64,000 nt of DNA, taken from assembly GCA_030651575.1 (NCBI GenBank), contig JAUSFB010000077.1, positions 39,057 through 103,056 of the forward strand, written 5' to 3'. The translations under genes were made by a program, and so were the position numbers. A model generated the notes under the pieces. That model was not told where the DNA came from. It searched no databases and saw nothing but the letters and a program-made list of their open reading frames with translations. This DNA is from Phaeospirillum sp. (GTDB lineage: Bacteria > Pseudomonadota > Alphaproteobacteria > Rhodospirillales > Magnetospirillaceae). This document shows positions 18,373-26,881 of this stretch, in pieces (positions within the stretch are counted from its first letter, which is position 1; every line of letters starts with the position of its first letter).

Positions 18373-19058
18373 CGGTGGACGACGCTCATATCCTGGTGGT
18401 CGACGACGACAGAAGGCTGCGGGAGCTGCTGCGCAAATACCTGTCGGACAATGGCTATCTGGTGGCCGTCGCCGCCGATGCCGCCGAGGCGCGTCAGCGC
18501 ATGGCGGGGCTCGACTTCGACCTCATCGTGCTCGACGTCATGATGCCGGGCGAGGACGGCATGCAGCTGACCCGCTCGTTGCGGGCCGAGGGCAACCGGG
18601 TTCCGATTCTGCTGCTGACCGCGCGGGGCGAGGTCGACGACCGCATTCGCGGTCTGGAGGCGGGCGCCGACGATTACCTGTCCAAGCCGTTCGAGCCGCG
18701 CGAGCTGCTGCTTCGGCTGGGCTCGATTCTGCGCCGCGCGCCCCGCGACGAGCCCGAACCGAGTCGCGAGCTGCGGCTGGGCGACTTCATCTGGGACATG
18801 GCCCGCTCGGAATTGCGTCGTGGCGATCAGCCGGTCCACCTGACCCAGGCCGAGCGCGACCTGCTGACGGTACTGGCCGAGGCCGCCGGCCAGGGGGTGG
18901 AGCGCGACGAACTGGCGGTCCGCACCGGCAACTCCGCCAATCCCCGCACCGTGGATGTCCAGGTCACCCGCCTGCGCAAGAAGATCGAGGACGACCCCCG
19001 TCTCCCGCGCTATCTTCAGACGGTGCGCGGCATGGGTTATATGCTGCGCCCGGATTGA
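18369..19058 (+). CDS. petR: OmpR-family response regulator, PetR-like
   Basis: 229 residues. Receiver domain (about 1-120): acidic pocket HILVVDDDRRL, phospho-acceptor Asp in LIVLDVMMPGEDG, conserved Lys in DYLSKPFEPREL. The C-terminal winged helix (about 130-225) contains NPRTVDVQVTRLRKKIEDDP. Starts at GTG overlapping the petP stop. In R. capsulatus the PetPR pair is needed for bc1 expression, and this window also carries the bc1 operon; regulation of it here is inference. A histidine kinase follows after a repeat element. Confidence 0.85.
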   Translation: MTVDDAHILVVDDDRRLRELLRKYLSDNGYLVAVAADAAEARQRMAGLDFDLIVLDVMMPGEDGMQLTRSLRAEGNRVPILLLTARGEVDDRIRGLEAGADDYLSKPFEPRELLLRLGSILRRAPRDEPEPSRELRLGDFIWDMARSELRRGDQPVHLTQAERDLLTVLAEAAGQGVERDELAVRTGNSANPRTVDVQVTRLRKKIEDDPRLPRYLQTVRGMGYMLRPD

Positions 19059-19064
19059 ACATAT

Positions 19065-19137
19065 CCCGACGAGCCGACTGGCTCGGAGTTGCGGCCAAGG
19101 GCCACGGACCTGGCCCGCCCGGTGACTGAGGGACAAA
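19065..19137. repeat. Single shortened copy B of the ~103-bp repeat
   Basis: Contains the left part CCGACGAGCC...GGCTCGGAGTTGCGGCCAAGGGCC and the right end ...GCCCGGTGACTGAGGGACAAAACC, but lacks about 30 central bases found in arrays A, C and D. It fills almost the whole gap between petR and the kinase gene, and its GAGGGA end lies at ribosome-binding distance from the kinase ATG. Confidence 0.85.
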
Positions 19138-19140
19138 ACC

Positions 19141-20466
19141 ATGATTTCACCCAGCCAGCTGCTGAAGCGATTGCTGCCCCAGGGCCTGCTGGGGCGCTCG
19201 CTGCTGATCATCATCATGCCGCTGGTGGTGATGCAGCTGGTCTCCACCTATGTGTTCTACAGCACCCATTGGGAGACGGTGGCCAAGCGGCTGGCCAAGG
19301 GGCTGGCCGGGGATATCGGCAGTGTCATCGAGATGATCCGGGCCTTTCCCGACCCGGAGTCCCGCGCGGTTGTTTTGGGCGTCGCCGCCGCCAAGATGGA
19401 GCTGGATATCCGCTTTATTCCCGGCGGCATCCTGCCCAACCAACCCGCACCGCCGCCGTCGAGCTTTCTGGAACGCGCCATGGCCGAGGCCATGGCCGAG
19501 CGGGTCCAGCGTCCCTACCGTCTCGACGAGGGCAGCTTCGAGCGCGAGGTTGCGATCCGGGTCCAGCTTTCCGACGGGCTGCTGGAGATCTTCGCCCCCA
19601 AGAAACGGCTGTTCAGCTCGACCACCTATGTCTTCATCTTGTGGATGCTCGGCACCGCCATGCTGTTGTTCGGCATCGCCATGGTGTTCATGCGCAATCA
19701 GGTGCGCAGCGTCCGCAAGCTGGCCATGGCGGCCGAACGCTTTGGCAAGGGGCTCGACATGGACAATTTCAAGCCCGAGGGCGCCACCGAGGTGCGTCAG
19801 GCGGGACAGGCGTTCAACCTAATGCGCGAGCGTATCCAGCGCCAGATCCAGCAACGGACCGAGATGCTGGCGGGGGTCTCGCACGATCTGCGCACCCCCC
19901 TGACCCGCATGAAACTGCAACTGGCCATCATGGGCGATCTGGACGGCCGCGCCGAGTTGGACGAGGACGTGGCCGAGATGGAGCGCATGGTCGAGGGCTA
20001 TCTGGCCTTCGCCCGGGGCGAGGGCAGCGAGCAGCCGGTGGCCACCGATCTGCCGGTGCTGGTGGACGAACTGGTCGGGCGATTCCGCCGTCAGGGCAGC
20101 ACCATCGACCTGCATAGCGAGGGTGAGATCGTCATGCCGCTGCGGCCCGACGCCATGACGCGGGCGCTGGGCAACCTGATCGGCAACGCCATCCGCTATG
20201 GCGGGCAGGTCTGGGTGCGGGTGGGGTGCCGGCGCGCCGCCGCCGAGGTCCTGATCGATGATGACGGCCCCGGCATCCCGCCCGAACGGCGGGAAGAGGT
20301 GTTCAAGCCCTTTACCCGGCTGGAGCAGTCGCGCAACGTCGGAACCGGGGGCGTCGGGCTGGGTCTGACCATCGCCCGCGACATCGTGCGGACCCATGGC
20401 GGCGACCTGCTGCTGGAGGATTCGCCGCTGGGAGGCCTGAGGGCTCGCGTTCGCTTGCCATTGTGA
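19141..20466 (+). CDS. Sensor histidine kinase (EnvZ-like), PetR partner
   Basis: 441 residues. Two membrane helices (about 20-42 and 160-182) flank a roughly 115-residue periplasmic domain; then HAMP, the H-box GVSHDLRTPLTRMKLQL (about 243-259), N-box GNLIGNAIRYG, G1 DDGPGIP and G2 GGVGLGLTIARDI. All catalytic boxes are intact. Organisation petP-petR-kinase implies it phosphorylates PetR. Its ribosome binding site, GAGGGA, belongs to the preceding repeat element. Confidence 0.93.
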   Translation: MISPSQLLKRLLPQGLLGRSLLIIIMPLVVMQLVSTYVFYSTHWETVAKRLAKGLAGDIGSVIEMIRAFPDPESRAVVLGVAAAKMELDIRFIPGGILPNQPAPPPSSFLERAMAEAMAERVQRPYRLDEGSFEREVAIRVQLSDGLLEIFAPKKRLFSSTTYVFILWMLGTAMLLFGIAMVFMRNQVRSVRKLAMAAERFGKGLDMDNFKPEGATEVRQAGQAFNLMRERIQRQIQQRTEMLAGVSHDLRTPLTRMKLQLAIMGDLDGRAELDEDVAEMERMVEGYLAFARGEGSEQPVATDLPVLVDELVGRFRRQGSTIDLHSEGEIVMPLRPDAMTRALGNLIGNAIRYGGQVWVRVGCRRAAAEVLIDDDGPGIPPERREEVFKPFTRLEQSRNVGTGGVGLGLTIARDIVRTHGGDLLLEDSPLGGLRARVRLPL

Positions 20467-20499
20467 TAGCATCGCCCCCCTGAAATCGGGGAGGGCGGC

Positions 20500-21120
20500 A
20501 TGCGGACGGTGCTGGTGGGAAATATCAAGGGCGGTTGCGGCAAGACGACGCTGGCCACCCATATCGCCGCAGCCTTCGCCGCCGCCGGCCTTGTCACCGC
20601 CATCGGCGATTGCGACCGTCAACGCTCCAGCATGAACTGGCTGCGGCGACGCTCGGCCGAGCTGCCCGCCGTCATCGGTCTCGACTGGTCCAAGGATGTG
20701 GGAACCCCGCCCAAGGGGCTGGAGCGGCTGGTCATCGACGCCCCCGCCGCCATGCATCACAAGGATGTGGAAGACCTGATCGACATCAGCGACATCGTGG
20801 TGGTGCCGGTGCTGCCGGGAGCCTTCGACGAGGACGCCACCGCCCATTTCCTCGAACGGCTGGCCAAGGTCAAGGCGGTGCGCAAGAACAAGCGGGTGGT
20901 CGCGGTGGTCGGCAACCGCCTGCGTCCGGGCACCCGGACCAGCGACCACCTCGACGGTTTTTTCGGGGGGCTGGGCTTTCCGGTCGTCGCCCGGCTGCGC
21001 GACAGTCAGGTTTATCCCACCATGGCGGCCCAGGGCTCGACGGTGCTGGAGGCGACGGATCGCCGCTGCCGCTCCTACGCCGCCGAGTGGCAGCCGCTGC
21101 TGGAGCTGTTGGGGCGATAG
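20500..21120 (+). CDS. ParA/MinD-superfamily ATPase (orphan)
   Basis: 206 residues with a deviant Walker A motif KGGCGKTTLATHIAAAFAAA at the N-terminus, IGDCDRQRSSMNWL as the switch I region, and LVIDAPAA as the Walker B strand. Short, with no ParB neighbour, so probably a positioning ATPase rather than chromosome ParA. GGGAGG precedes the ATG. Its 3' end overlaps the convergent hemerythrin gene by 46 bases. Confidence 0.88.
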   Translation: MRTVLVGNIKGGCGKTTLATHIAAAFAAAGLVTAIGDCDRQRSSMNWLRRRSAELPAVIGLDWSKDVGTPPKGLERLVIDAPAAMHHKDVEDLIDISDIVVVPVLPGAFDEDATAHFLERLAKVKAVRKNKRVVAVVGNRLRPGTRTSDHLDGFFGGLGFPVVARLRDSQVYPTMAAQGSTVLEATDRRCRSYAAEWQPLLELLGR

Positions 21121-21476
21121 CCCGGAGCCGGCGCAATGCATTCGCGGCGGCCCATATGGTCGATCCAGCACCGCCCCAGATTCATCAAGGTGCGGCGGTC
21201 GATCTCTTGAATGATCCCGCCTTGCCAATCCGCCAGCAGCCGATGGACCTTGGAGGCAAGCGCCGCGTGCCCGCCCATATGCTCGGACGGGCCGTTGCGG
21301 CCAAAGTGGCGGTCGACGGTGCGGGCCAGGGCCTCCAGGGTCTTTTGCACCACCACCGCCGGGGCGGTCACCGCGCAGGCGACGTCGAGTTCATTCAAAA
21401 GGTCGAACACCAGACGGTGCTCGGCGTCAATGGCCGCGTCGCCGGTCGATAGCCGCTTGTCCCAGATCACGATCAT
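21075..21476 (-). CDS. Degenerate hemerythrin-like protein
   Basis: Start taken at MIVIWDKRLSTGDAAIDAEH (21476), the typical bacteriohemerythrin N-terminus, giving 133 residues. The first ligand His (DAEH) is present, but the HxxxE helix reads RHFGRNGPSEH, with Asn in the Glu position, and the last motif reads WIDHMGRREC, with Glu where HxxxxD is usual. It may bind iron differently or not at all. The C-terminal 25 residues overlap the ParA gene on the opposite strand. Compare the intact hemerythrin at 24821-25228. Confidence 0.75.
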   Translation of the reverse strand: MIVIWDKRLSTGDAAIDAEHRLVFDLLNELDVACAVTAPAVVVQKTLEALARTVDRHFGRNGPSEHMGGHAALASKVHRLLADWQGGIIQEIDRRTLMNLGRCWIDHMGRRECIAPAPGYRPNSSSSGCHSAA

Positions 21477-21595
21477 GCCGCCCCCCACGCATATTCTTTT
21501 TCTGATTCCAATCTGCGCAGGAGTGTCCACAAAAGACATGTGGGGAAACGGTTAGGATTGGGGACCGGATGATCATGGCGGTCCTATACCAAGGA

Positions 21596-22438
21596 TCAGT
21601 CGTCTTCCTTGATTAACCACTCAAGGCTGCAAGACCCGTGGACGGGTGCGAAGACGGGAGTCAGCCAAGCCAGCGCCTCCGCCAGCGCCTCGTCCAGTCG
21701 CCAGGGCGGGTTGATCACCAGCAGGCCGCTGCCGTTGAGGCGAAAGGGGTCGTCGTCGGGGCGGGTCAACAGCTCGACCGCCAGGGTCTTGGGACCGCCC
21801 TCGTCTCTGATCGTCTGATGAAACTTGCGCACCGGCTCGCGGCCCTTGATCGGGTACCACACCATGACGACGCCGGTCGGCCACAGTTTGCGCATGCGGC
21901 GTAGGGCGACCCGCAGGCGGTCCAGCTCGTCCTTGACCTCGAACGGGGGGTCGATCAGCGCCAGACCGCGCCGCTCCGGCGGCGGCAACAGCCCCTTGGC
22001 CGCCAGATAGCCGTCCTGGTGATGAACGCCGACCCGTCGATCCCCGGCAAAGCGGCGGCGAAGCTCGACCACGTCCTCGGGATGCAGCTCGACCAGCGCC
22101 AGCCGGTCCTGCGGCCGCATCATGGCGCGGATCACTTCCGGCGAGCCCGGATACCAGCGCAAGCCGCCATCCGGGTTCCAGTCGCGCACCACCGTCAGAT
22201 ATGGGGCAAGCGCCGTGGGCGGGTCCGGTCGCGCCAGCACCTTGGCGATCCCGTCCAGGTACTCGCCGGTCTTGCCGGCGGCAATGGAGTCGAGATCGTA
22301 TGCGCCAAGGCCGGCATGGGTGTCCAAGGCGAAGAACGGCGTTTCCTTGCGCTTCAGGCTGGCGACCACCAGCGACAGGGCAACATGCTTCATCACATCG
22401 GCGAAATTGCCGGCGTGATAGGCGTGACGGTAATTCAT
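21596..22438 (-). CDS. rlmJ: 23S rRNA (adenine(2030)-N6)-methyltransferase RlmJ
   Basis: Start at MNYRHAYHAGNFADVMKHVA (22438), the family-diagnostic N-terminus; the 11 extra upstream residues are dropped. 280 residues, the normal length. Catalytic motif IV is GLALIDPPFEVKDEL (DPPF), and FFALDTHAGLGAYDLD is the SAM-binding region. Methylates A2030 of 23S rRNA. Stands alone. Confidence 0.96.
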   Translation of the reverse strand: MNYRHAYHAGNFADVMKHVALSLVVASLKRKETPFFALDTHAGLGAYDLDSIAAGKTGEYLDGIAKVLARPDPPTALAPYLTVVRDWNPDGGLRWYPGSPEVIRAMMRPQDRLALVELHPEDVVELRRRFAGDRRVGVHHQDGYLAAKGLLPPPERRGLALIDPPFEVKDELDRLRVALRRMRKLWPTGVVMVWYPIKGREPVRKFHQTIRDEGGPKTLAVELLTRPDDDPFRLNGSGLLVINPPWRLDEALAEALAWLTPVFAPVHGSCSLEWLIKEDD

Positions 22439-22963
22439 GACGGCTCGGACTCCCAGGGACGCGGCGACCATAAGGCAGTCGGCGCCACGAGGAAAGGCCC
22501 CTGCGGTCTGGATAAATAGAATTATTTTAATTCAGATTGCCGTACTGAACCTGCCGCCATTAATTATTGTATTTCCGGCAGAGCGAATAGATCCGGTCGG
22601 CTTCGGCGACCAAACGGGTCAATATCGTCGATACAATACTTTTGAACGCCCCCCGAGGTGGGTCGGGTCTTACCCTGATCTACATATCCTAGCCTGGGGT
22701 CCAGCCGGGGGTCTGCAACAAATGAACTGTTTTCGCCTTATTCTGACGCTGTTGGAATTGGACAAGGTCTGATATGGTCTTACCAAGCAGGGTTGGTGCG
22801 TGGTGAGTTGATTTTTGCCGTTTCTGGGGATTCGGTGACGACCCATCGGGCTTTTCCGAAGGGTTCGTCCCCCTCGCAACCGCCCGCCATGAGCAACTGC
22901 GTTCGGTGAAGCGAGGGTTCGGGACAATGCCCGTTTCCGGCTGCTCCCCGTGGGGATGGAGAG
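22439..22963. other. Long divergent intergenic region, no gene seen
   Basis: Between rlmJ and the PAS gene, 525 bases. 22510-22600 and 22620-22760 are AT-rich for this genome. 22850-22963 is GC-rich and can fold: CCCTCGC (22871-22877) pairs with GCGAGGG (22911-22917). No ORF here has a ribosome binding site or recognisable product. It probably holds the promoter and a structured leader for the PAS-chemoreceptor pair; no known riboswitch class was matched. Confidence 0.5.
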
Positions 22964-23488
22964 ATGACCAAGTCCGAAATATGCCTTACCGGTGTGGAAC
23001 GCACCTTCGACAAGAACGAGATCATTGTCAGCAAGACCGACACCAAGGGGCGCATCATCTACGCCAACGAGGTGTTTTTGCGCATGGCGGGATACTCGGA
23101 AGCCGAGATCCTGAATCAGCCGCACAGCATCATCCGCCACCCCGACATGCCGCGCTGCGTGTTCAAGCTGTTGTGGGACACCATCGCGTCGGGCAAGGAG
23201 ATCTTCGCCTACGTCAAGAACCGGGCGCGCAACGGCGACCATTACTGGGTGCTGGCACATGTGACGCCGACCTTCGACAAAAGCGGCTCTATCATCAGCT
23301 ACCATTCCAGCCGCCGCTCGCCCCGCCGCGAGGCGGTCGAGAAGGCCGAGGGGCTGTACCGCCAACTGCTCGCCATCGAACAGGCCAACCCCGACCGCAA
23401 GGCCGGAATGGAAGCCTCGTTCCAAGCCGTGCTCGCCACGCTGCAAAATGCCGGAGTGCCGTACGATGAATTCGTCTTCGCTCTCTAG
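22964..23488 (+). CDS. Aer-type PAS sensor protein
   Basis: 174 residues: one PAS domain (about 10-125) of Aer type, with [20 protein letters not shown] and [18 protein letters not shown], the segment conserved in FAD-binding Aer PAS domains, then a short helical tail. No membrane helix and no signalling domain. The following chemoreceptor gene overlaps it by 23 bases, so together they look like a split Aer redox/energy-taxis receptor. FAD binding is inferred from the motif. Confidence 0.88.
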   Translation: MTKSEICLTGVERTFDKNEIIVSKTDTKGRIIYANEVFLRMAGYSEAEILNQPHSIIRHPDMPRCVFKLLWDTIASGKEIFAYVKNRARNGDHYWVLAHVTPTFDKSGSIISYHSSRRSPRREAVEKAEGLYRQLLAIEQANPDRKAGMEASFQAVLATLQNAGVPYDEFVFAL

Positions 23489-24773
23489 GGCGCTGATCGC
23501 CTGCATCCTCGCCGCCGGCCTGTGCGCCGTCGGCGCCGTTATCGCCCTGACGCGGGGCGCGAGCATGGATGCCGCCGCCATGGCCGGCGCCGCCGTCGCC
23601 GCCCTGGCCGCCCTGTTGTTCATCAACCGGGCGCACGCCTCGATCAATCGCGCCTGCGCGGTGCTGGGCGCCGCTGCCGCCGGCCAGTTGGACAGCCGCA
23701 TCGTCGGCATCCGCGAGGGCGGCACGCTGGCGCGGCTTGATCATTCCATCAACCGAATGCTCGACCTGACCGAGGTTTTCACCAAGGAGGCCGATGCCGC
23801 CATGGCGCTGACGTCCGAGGGCCGCTATTTCCGCCACATCCTGACCGACGGCATGGTGGGAGAATTCGCCGACCATGCTCGTCTGATCAATCGGGCGCTG
23901 ACCGAAATGGAGGCCCGCGCCAAAACCTTCACCTCCGAGGCCACCGGCGTCGGCGACACTATCAAGCATGTGACCCAGGTCGTCGCCGCCACCGCCACCG
24001 AGCTGGAGGCTACCGCCCGCCAGATGTCGGATATCGCCAATCAGACCAGCGACACCTCGACCCGCGTCGCCGCGGCGGCCGAGGACGCCTCCAGCCATGT
24101 GGAAACCGTCGCCGCCGCCGCCGAGCAGGTCGCCGCCGGCATCCGCGAGGTTGCCGGCCGCATCCAGCACTCCGCCGAGATGGCCCAAGAGACGGTCCGC
24201 GTCGCCACCGAGACCGATGCCGCCATCAACGGCCTCAATCAGGCCGCCCAGAAGATCGGCGAAGTGGTCAACCTGATCACCGAGATCGCGTCCCAGACCA
24301 ACCTGCTGGCGCTGAACGCCACCATCGAGGCGGCACGGGCGGGGGAGGCCGGCAAGGGCTTCGCCGTGGTGGCCAACGAGGTCAAGCACCTCGCCAACCA
24401 GACCGCGCGGGCCACCGATGAGATTTCCAGCCAAATCGAAAGCATGCGCGCCGCCACCCATCAGGCGGTGGGCGCGGTGCGCAACATCGCCGGCAAGATC
24501 CGCGAGATCAACGACAACGCCACCGGCATCGCCGCCACCACCGAGCAGCAAAGCGCCGCCGTCGCCGATATGAGCCGATCCATCCGCACCGTGGCCGCCG
24601 ATGTTCAGACCGTCGCCAACACCATCGGTGACGTCGCTTCCACCGCCGGCACCGCCACCGAGGCGGCTGGTCAGGTCCTGATCGCCGCCGGCGACCTGGC
24701 CACCCGCACCGTCGGCATGAACGACGATATCGACGCCTTCGTCTCGCGGGTTTGTTCCGGCATTAAACGGTAA
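23466..24773 (+). CDS. Methyl-accepting chemotaxis protein, partner of the PAS protein
   Basis: 435 residues; start at [15 protein letters not shown], overlapping the PAS gene. Two close N-terminal hydrophobic segments (about 8-30 and 37-56) with almost no periplasmic loop, as in Aer; a HAMP-like stretch; then a full signalling hairpin with tip [20 protein letters not shown] and [20 protein letters not shown]. With no ligand-binding domain of its own, it presumably receives input from the PAS protein. Confidence 0.9.
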   Translation: MNSSSLSRALIACILAAGLCAVGAVIALTRGASMDAAAMAGAAVAALAALLFINRAHASINRACAVLGAAAAGQLDSRIVGIREGGTLARLDHSINRMLDLTEVFTKEADAAMALTSEGRYFRHILTDGMVGEFADHARLINRALTEMEARAKTFTSEATGVGDTIKHVTQVVAATATELEATARQMSDIANQTSDTSTRVAAAAEDASSHVETVAAAAEQVAAGIREVAGRIQHSAEMAQETVRVATETDAAINGLNQAAQKIGEVVNLITEIASQTNLLALNATIEAARAGEAGKGFAVVANEVKHLANQTARATDEISSQIESMRAATHQAVGAVRNIAGKIREINDNATGIAATTEQQSAAVADMSRSIRTVAADVQTVANTIGDVASTAGTATEAAGQVLIAAGDLATRTVGMNDDIDAFVSRVCSGIKR

Positions 24774-24783
24774 AACAAACGAT

Positions 24784-24805
24784 CCGGGAGGCCTTGGCCT
24801 CCCGG
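24784..24805. terminator. Palindromic hairpin between convergent genes
   Basis: CCGGGAGGCCTTGGCCTCCCGG is self-complementary apart from its centre, 10 bases after the chemoreceptor stop and 15 before the convergent hemerythrin stop. No T-run, so terminator function is likely from position but unproven. Confidence 0.5.
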
Positions 24806-24820
24806 TCGGGAATCCCTCCC

Positions 24821-25228
24821 CTACCGCCGCGCGACGTAGTCTTTGAAGTCCATATCGTTATTGGCGATATGGGTCAGCAGCCAAGTGGCGAGCGAGTCGC
24901 CCAAGGTCCGGATGATGCCGGCCCGGACCTCGTCGCTGCCGTCGGCGTAATGGGCCATGATGGCGGCCAGCCGCCGCAGCAACATCACGTGACTGGCGCG
25001 ATGGGCTTCCTGGTCGGGAAAGCCGATGGCGGCCTGAAATGCTTCCTCGCGGGTGAAATGATCGGCGGTCAGCCGCGCCAACTCGCCGAGAGTCGCACCG
25101 ACGACGTTGCAGTCCACCGACCCGGTGGCGGCGGCCTCCAACTCGGCGATCAGGGCCATCATACGACGGTGGTCGGCGTCGATGGCGGCGTCGCCGACCG
25201 CGAGTGTCTCATCCCAGACGATTGACAT
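24821..25228 (-). CDS. Bacteriohemerythrin
   Basis: 135 residues starting MSIVWDETLAVGDAAIDADH; the longer frame runs into the repeat array and is rejected. All diiron ligands are visible: His in DADH, HFTREE (HxxxE), AHRASH, and HIANNDMDF (HxxxxD). Binds O2 reversibly at a non-haem diiron site; in motile microaerophiles such proteins supply O2 to oxidases or signal to chemoreceptors. It lies next to the Aer-like pair, convergent with it. Confidence 0.93.
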   Translation of the reverse strand: MSIVWDETLAVGDAAIDADHRRMMALIAELEAAATGSVDCNVVGATLGELARLTADHFTREEAFQAAIGFPDQEAHRASHVMLLRRLAAIMAHYADGSDEVRAGIIRTLGDSLATWLLTHIANNDMDFKDYVARR

Positions 25229-25307
25229 CGCTCTCCTCCCACCGGAACTGTACCCGAGGTTTCGCCCTGGAGGAAACAAGGATGATGATGGGGGCGCACG
25301 TCCTGGT

Positions 25308-25651
25308 CGGAGTTCGCGCCCGGCGCATGAGGGACACCAAAATCCGACGCGCCCCAGCGCGGAGTTGCGGTCAACGGCCGGCGCGGCCCATGCCGCGAAA
25401 GCCAAGCGAACGGAGTTCGCGCCCGGCGCGTGAGGGATACTAAAATCCGACGCGCCCCAGCGCGGAGTTGCGGCCAACGGCCGGCGCGGCCCATGCCGCG
25501 AAAGCCAAGCGAACGGAGTTCGCGCCCGGCGCATGAGGGATACTAAAATCCGACGCGCCCCAGCGCGGAGTTGCGGCCAACGGCCGGCGCGGCCCATGCC
25601 GCGAAAGCCAAGCGAACGGAGTTCGCGCCCGGCGCGTGAGGGACACCAAAA
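25308..25651. repeat. ~103-bp repeat array C: three tandem copies plus a partial
   Basis: Copies start at 25342, 25445 and 25548 with an exact 103-base period; a partial right end (CGGAGTTCGCGCCCGGCG) precedes the first. Units share GCGGAGTTGCGGCCAACGGC and GCGGCCCATGCCGC with the other loci, but the right half differs (AAGCCAAGCGAACGGAGTTC), so this is a subfamily. It lies between two minus-strand genes, upstream of the hemerythrin start. Confidence 0.95.
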
Positions 25652-25660
25652 CCAACCGCC

Positions 25661-26068
25661 TTAGCGGTTTATTACGCTCCACCCGATGACGCCTTGGGTC
25701 TGGCGATCCATGCGGGGGCGGACCAGCCCGGTGGCGAGGTCCACATAGGCGTAGACTTTTTGCGCCTTGGGTTCGTCGCGCAGCTTTAGGAATGGTCCTT
25801 TCGGGGTGGCGAAGGCATCGCCGATATCGGGAAAGGCGGTGGTCGTCTCGCCGAACGCCAGGGTCGGACCTTGGACGGGGGTCAGCGGATGGTCGGGATC
25901 GATATAGAGCAGGGCCAGCGCCCGGCGGTCGTCCGACGGCTCCAGCGCGACCAGATAGTGATTGACGAAGTCGCGGCCGTGGCGCTCGACCTTGAGGCAC
26001 AGCACCGGGCTGCCGGCGATTTCGGCGGTGACGAAGCTTCCCGGTTGGATCTGGTGGGCGGGGGTCAC
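25661..26068 (-). CDS. Hypothetical protein (135 aa)
   Basis: Cytoplasmic, no signal or membrane segment; beta-rich throughout (GSFVTAEIAGSPVLCLKVER near the N-terminus). No family recognised. Its start overlaps the upstream TPR gene stop by 4 bases (ATGA), so co-expressed with it. Real-gene status is supported by the coupling and codon pattern. Confidence 0.6.
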   Translation of the reverse strand: MTPAHQIQPGSFVTAEIAGSPVLCLKVERHGRDFVNHYLVALEPSDDRRALALLYIDPDHPLTPVQGPTLAFGETTTAFPDIGDAFATPKGPFLKLRDEPKAQKVYAYVDLATGLVRPRMDRQTQGVIGWSVINR

Positions 26069-26811
26069 TTGGTTTTCACATCCATGATTTCGAGGTTTCG
26101 CCGCGCCGTATCGGCGGCGATGCTGTCGGGTGCGGCGGTGATCGCCTTCATCCAGTCCTCGCGCGCGCCGGCGCTATTGTCTTCCAGGCGGCGGATCATG
26201 CCGCGCTCCAGCAGGGCGTCGGGAAGGTCGGCGTCCAGCACCAGGGCGCGGGCGATATCTTCCTTGGCCAGCTCCAGCTTGTCCAGGTAGCGGTAGGCGC
26301 TGCCGCGCAGGACCATGGCTTCGACCCGGTTGGGTTGGATCTTCAGCAAGCCGGTCAGGACATCGACCGCCTTTTGGTAGTGGGCGGCCTGGGCCAGAAT
26401 CACCGCCTTGTCCAGCAGCAGGTCGGGTTGGTTGGGCGCCAGATCGAGGCCGGTGTCGAGGTCGGCCAGGGCTTGTTCGATCTTGCCGGCATGCAGCCAG
26501 GCCTGGGCGGCCTGGGCCAGCATCTCGGCGCGTAACGCCTCGGTGCTGCGGCTATGCTGGGCCAGGGATTCCAGCCGCTTGGCCGCCTCTTCCAGCTTGC
26601 CCAGTCCGATCAGCGCCACGGCGGCGCAATGCCGCGCCGGCTCGCCTCCGCCCAGGGATTGCCAAGCGATGGCCTCTTCCCAGCCATCCTCGGGCTTTTG
26701 GCGGGCCAGGGCGAGGCAGGTGCGGTATTCCTGCCGGGGATCGATGGTTTCGGCTTCGACGCCGAACGGGGCCAGCAGAAGCGGCAGCAGGAGGAGAGCG
26801 CGAGGTTTCAT
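26065..26811 (-). CDS. Periplasmic TPR-repeat protein
   Basis: Start at MKPRALLLLPLLLAPFGVEA (26811), giving a clear signal peptide; a longer frame adds 12 unlikely residues. 248 residues with several TPR units, e.g. AQAWLHAGKIEQALADLDTG and RVEAMVLRGSAYRYLDKLEL. Expected to be a periplasmic scaffold for protein interaction. Coupled to the hypothetical gene downstream. Confidence 0.8.
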   Translation of the reverse strand: MKPRALLLLPLLLAPFGVEAETIDPRQEYRTCLALARQKPEDGWEEAIAWQSLGGGEPARHCAAVALIGLGKLEEAAKRLESLAQHSRSTEALRAEMLAQAAQAWLHAGKIEQALADLDTGLDLAPNQPDLLLDKAVILAQAAHYQKAVDVLTGLLKIQPNRVEAMVLRGSAYRYLDKLELAKEDIARALVLDADLPDALLERGMIRRLEDNSAGAREDWMKAITAAPDSIAADTARRNLEIMDVKTK

Positions 26812-26881
26812 GCCTCGGATGTGCCACCAAACGCCAGTCCCGCGCAAGGGCGTCGTGGCTTCTCCCCCCTTCTCTTCCGTC

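Noticed and set aside
25308..25651. CRISPR array
   Set aside because: Tandem units are contiguous ~103-base repeats without variable spacers of normal CRISPR size, and no cas genes are near.
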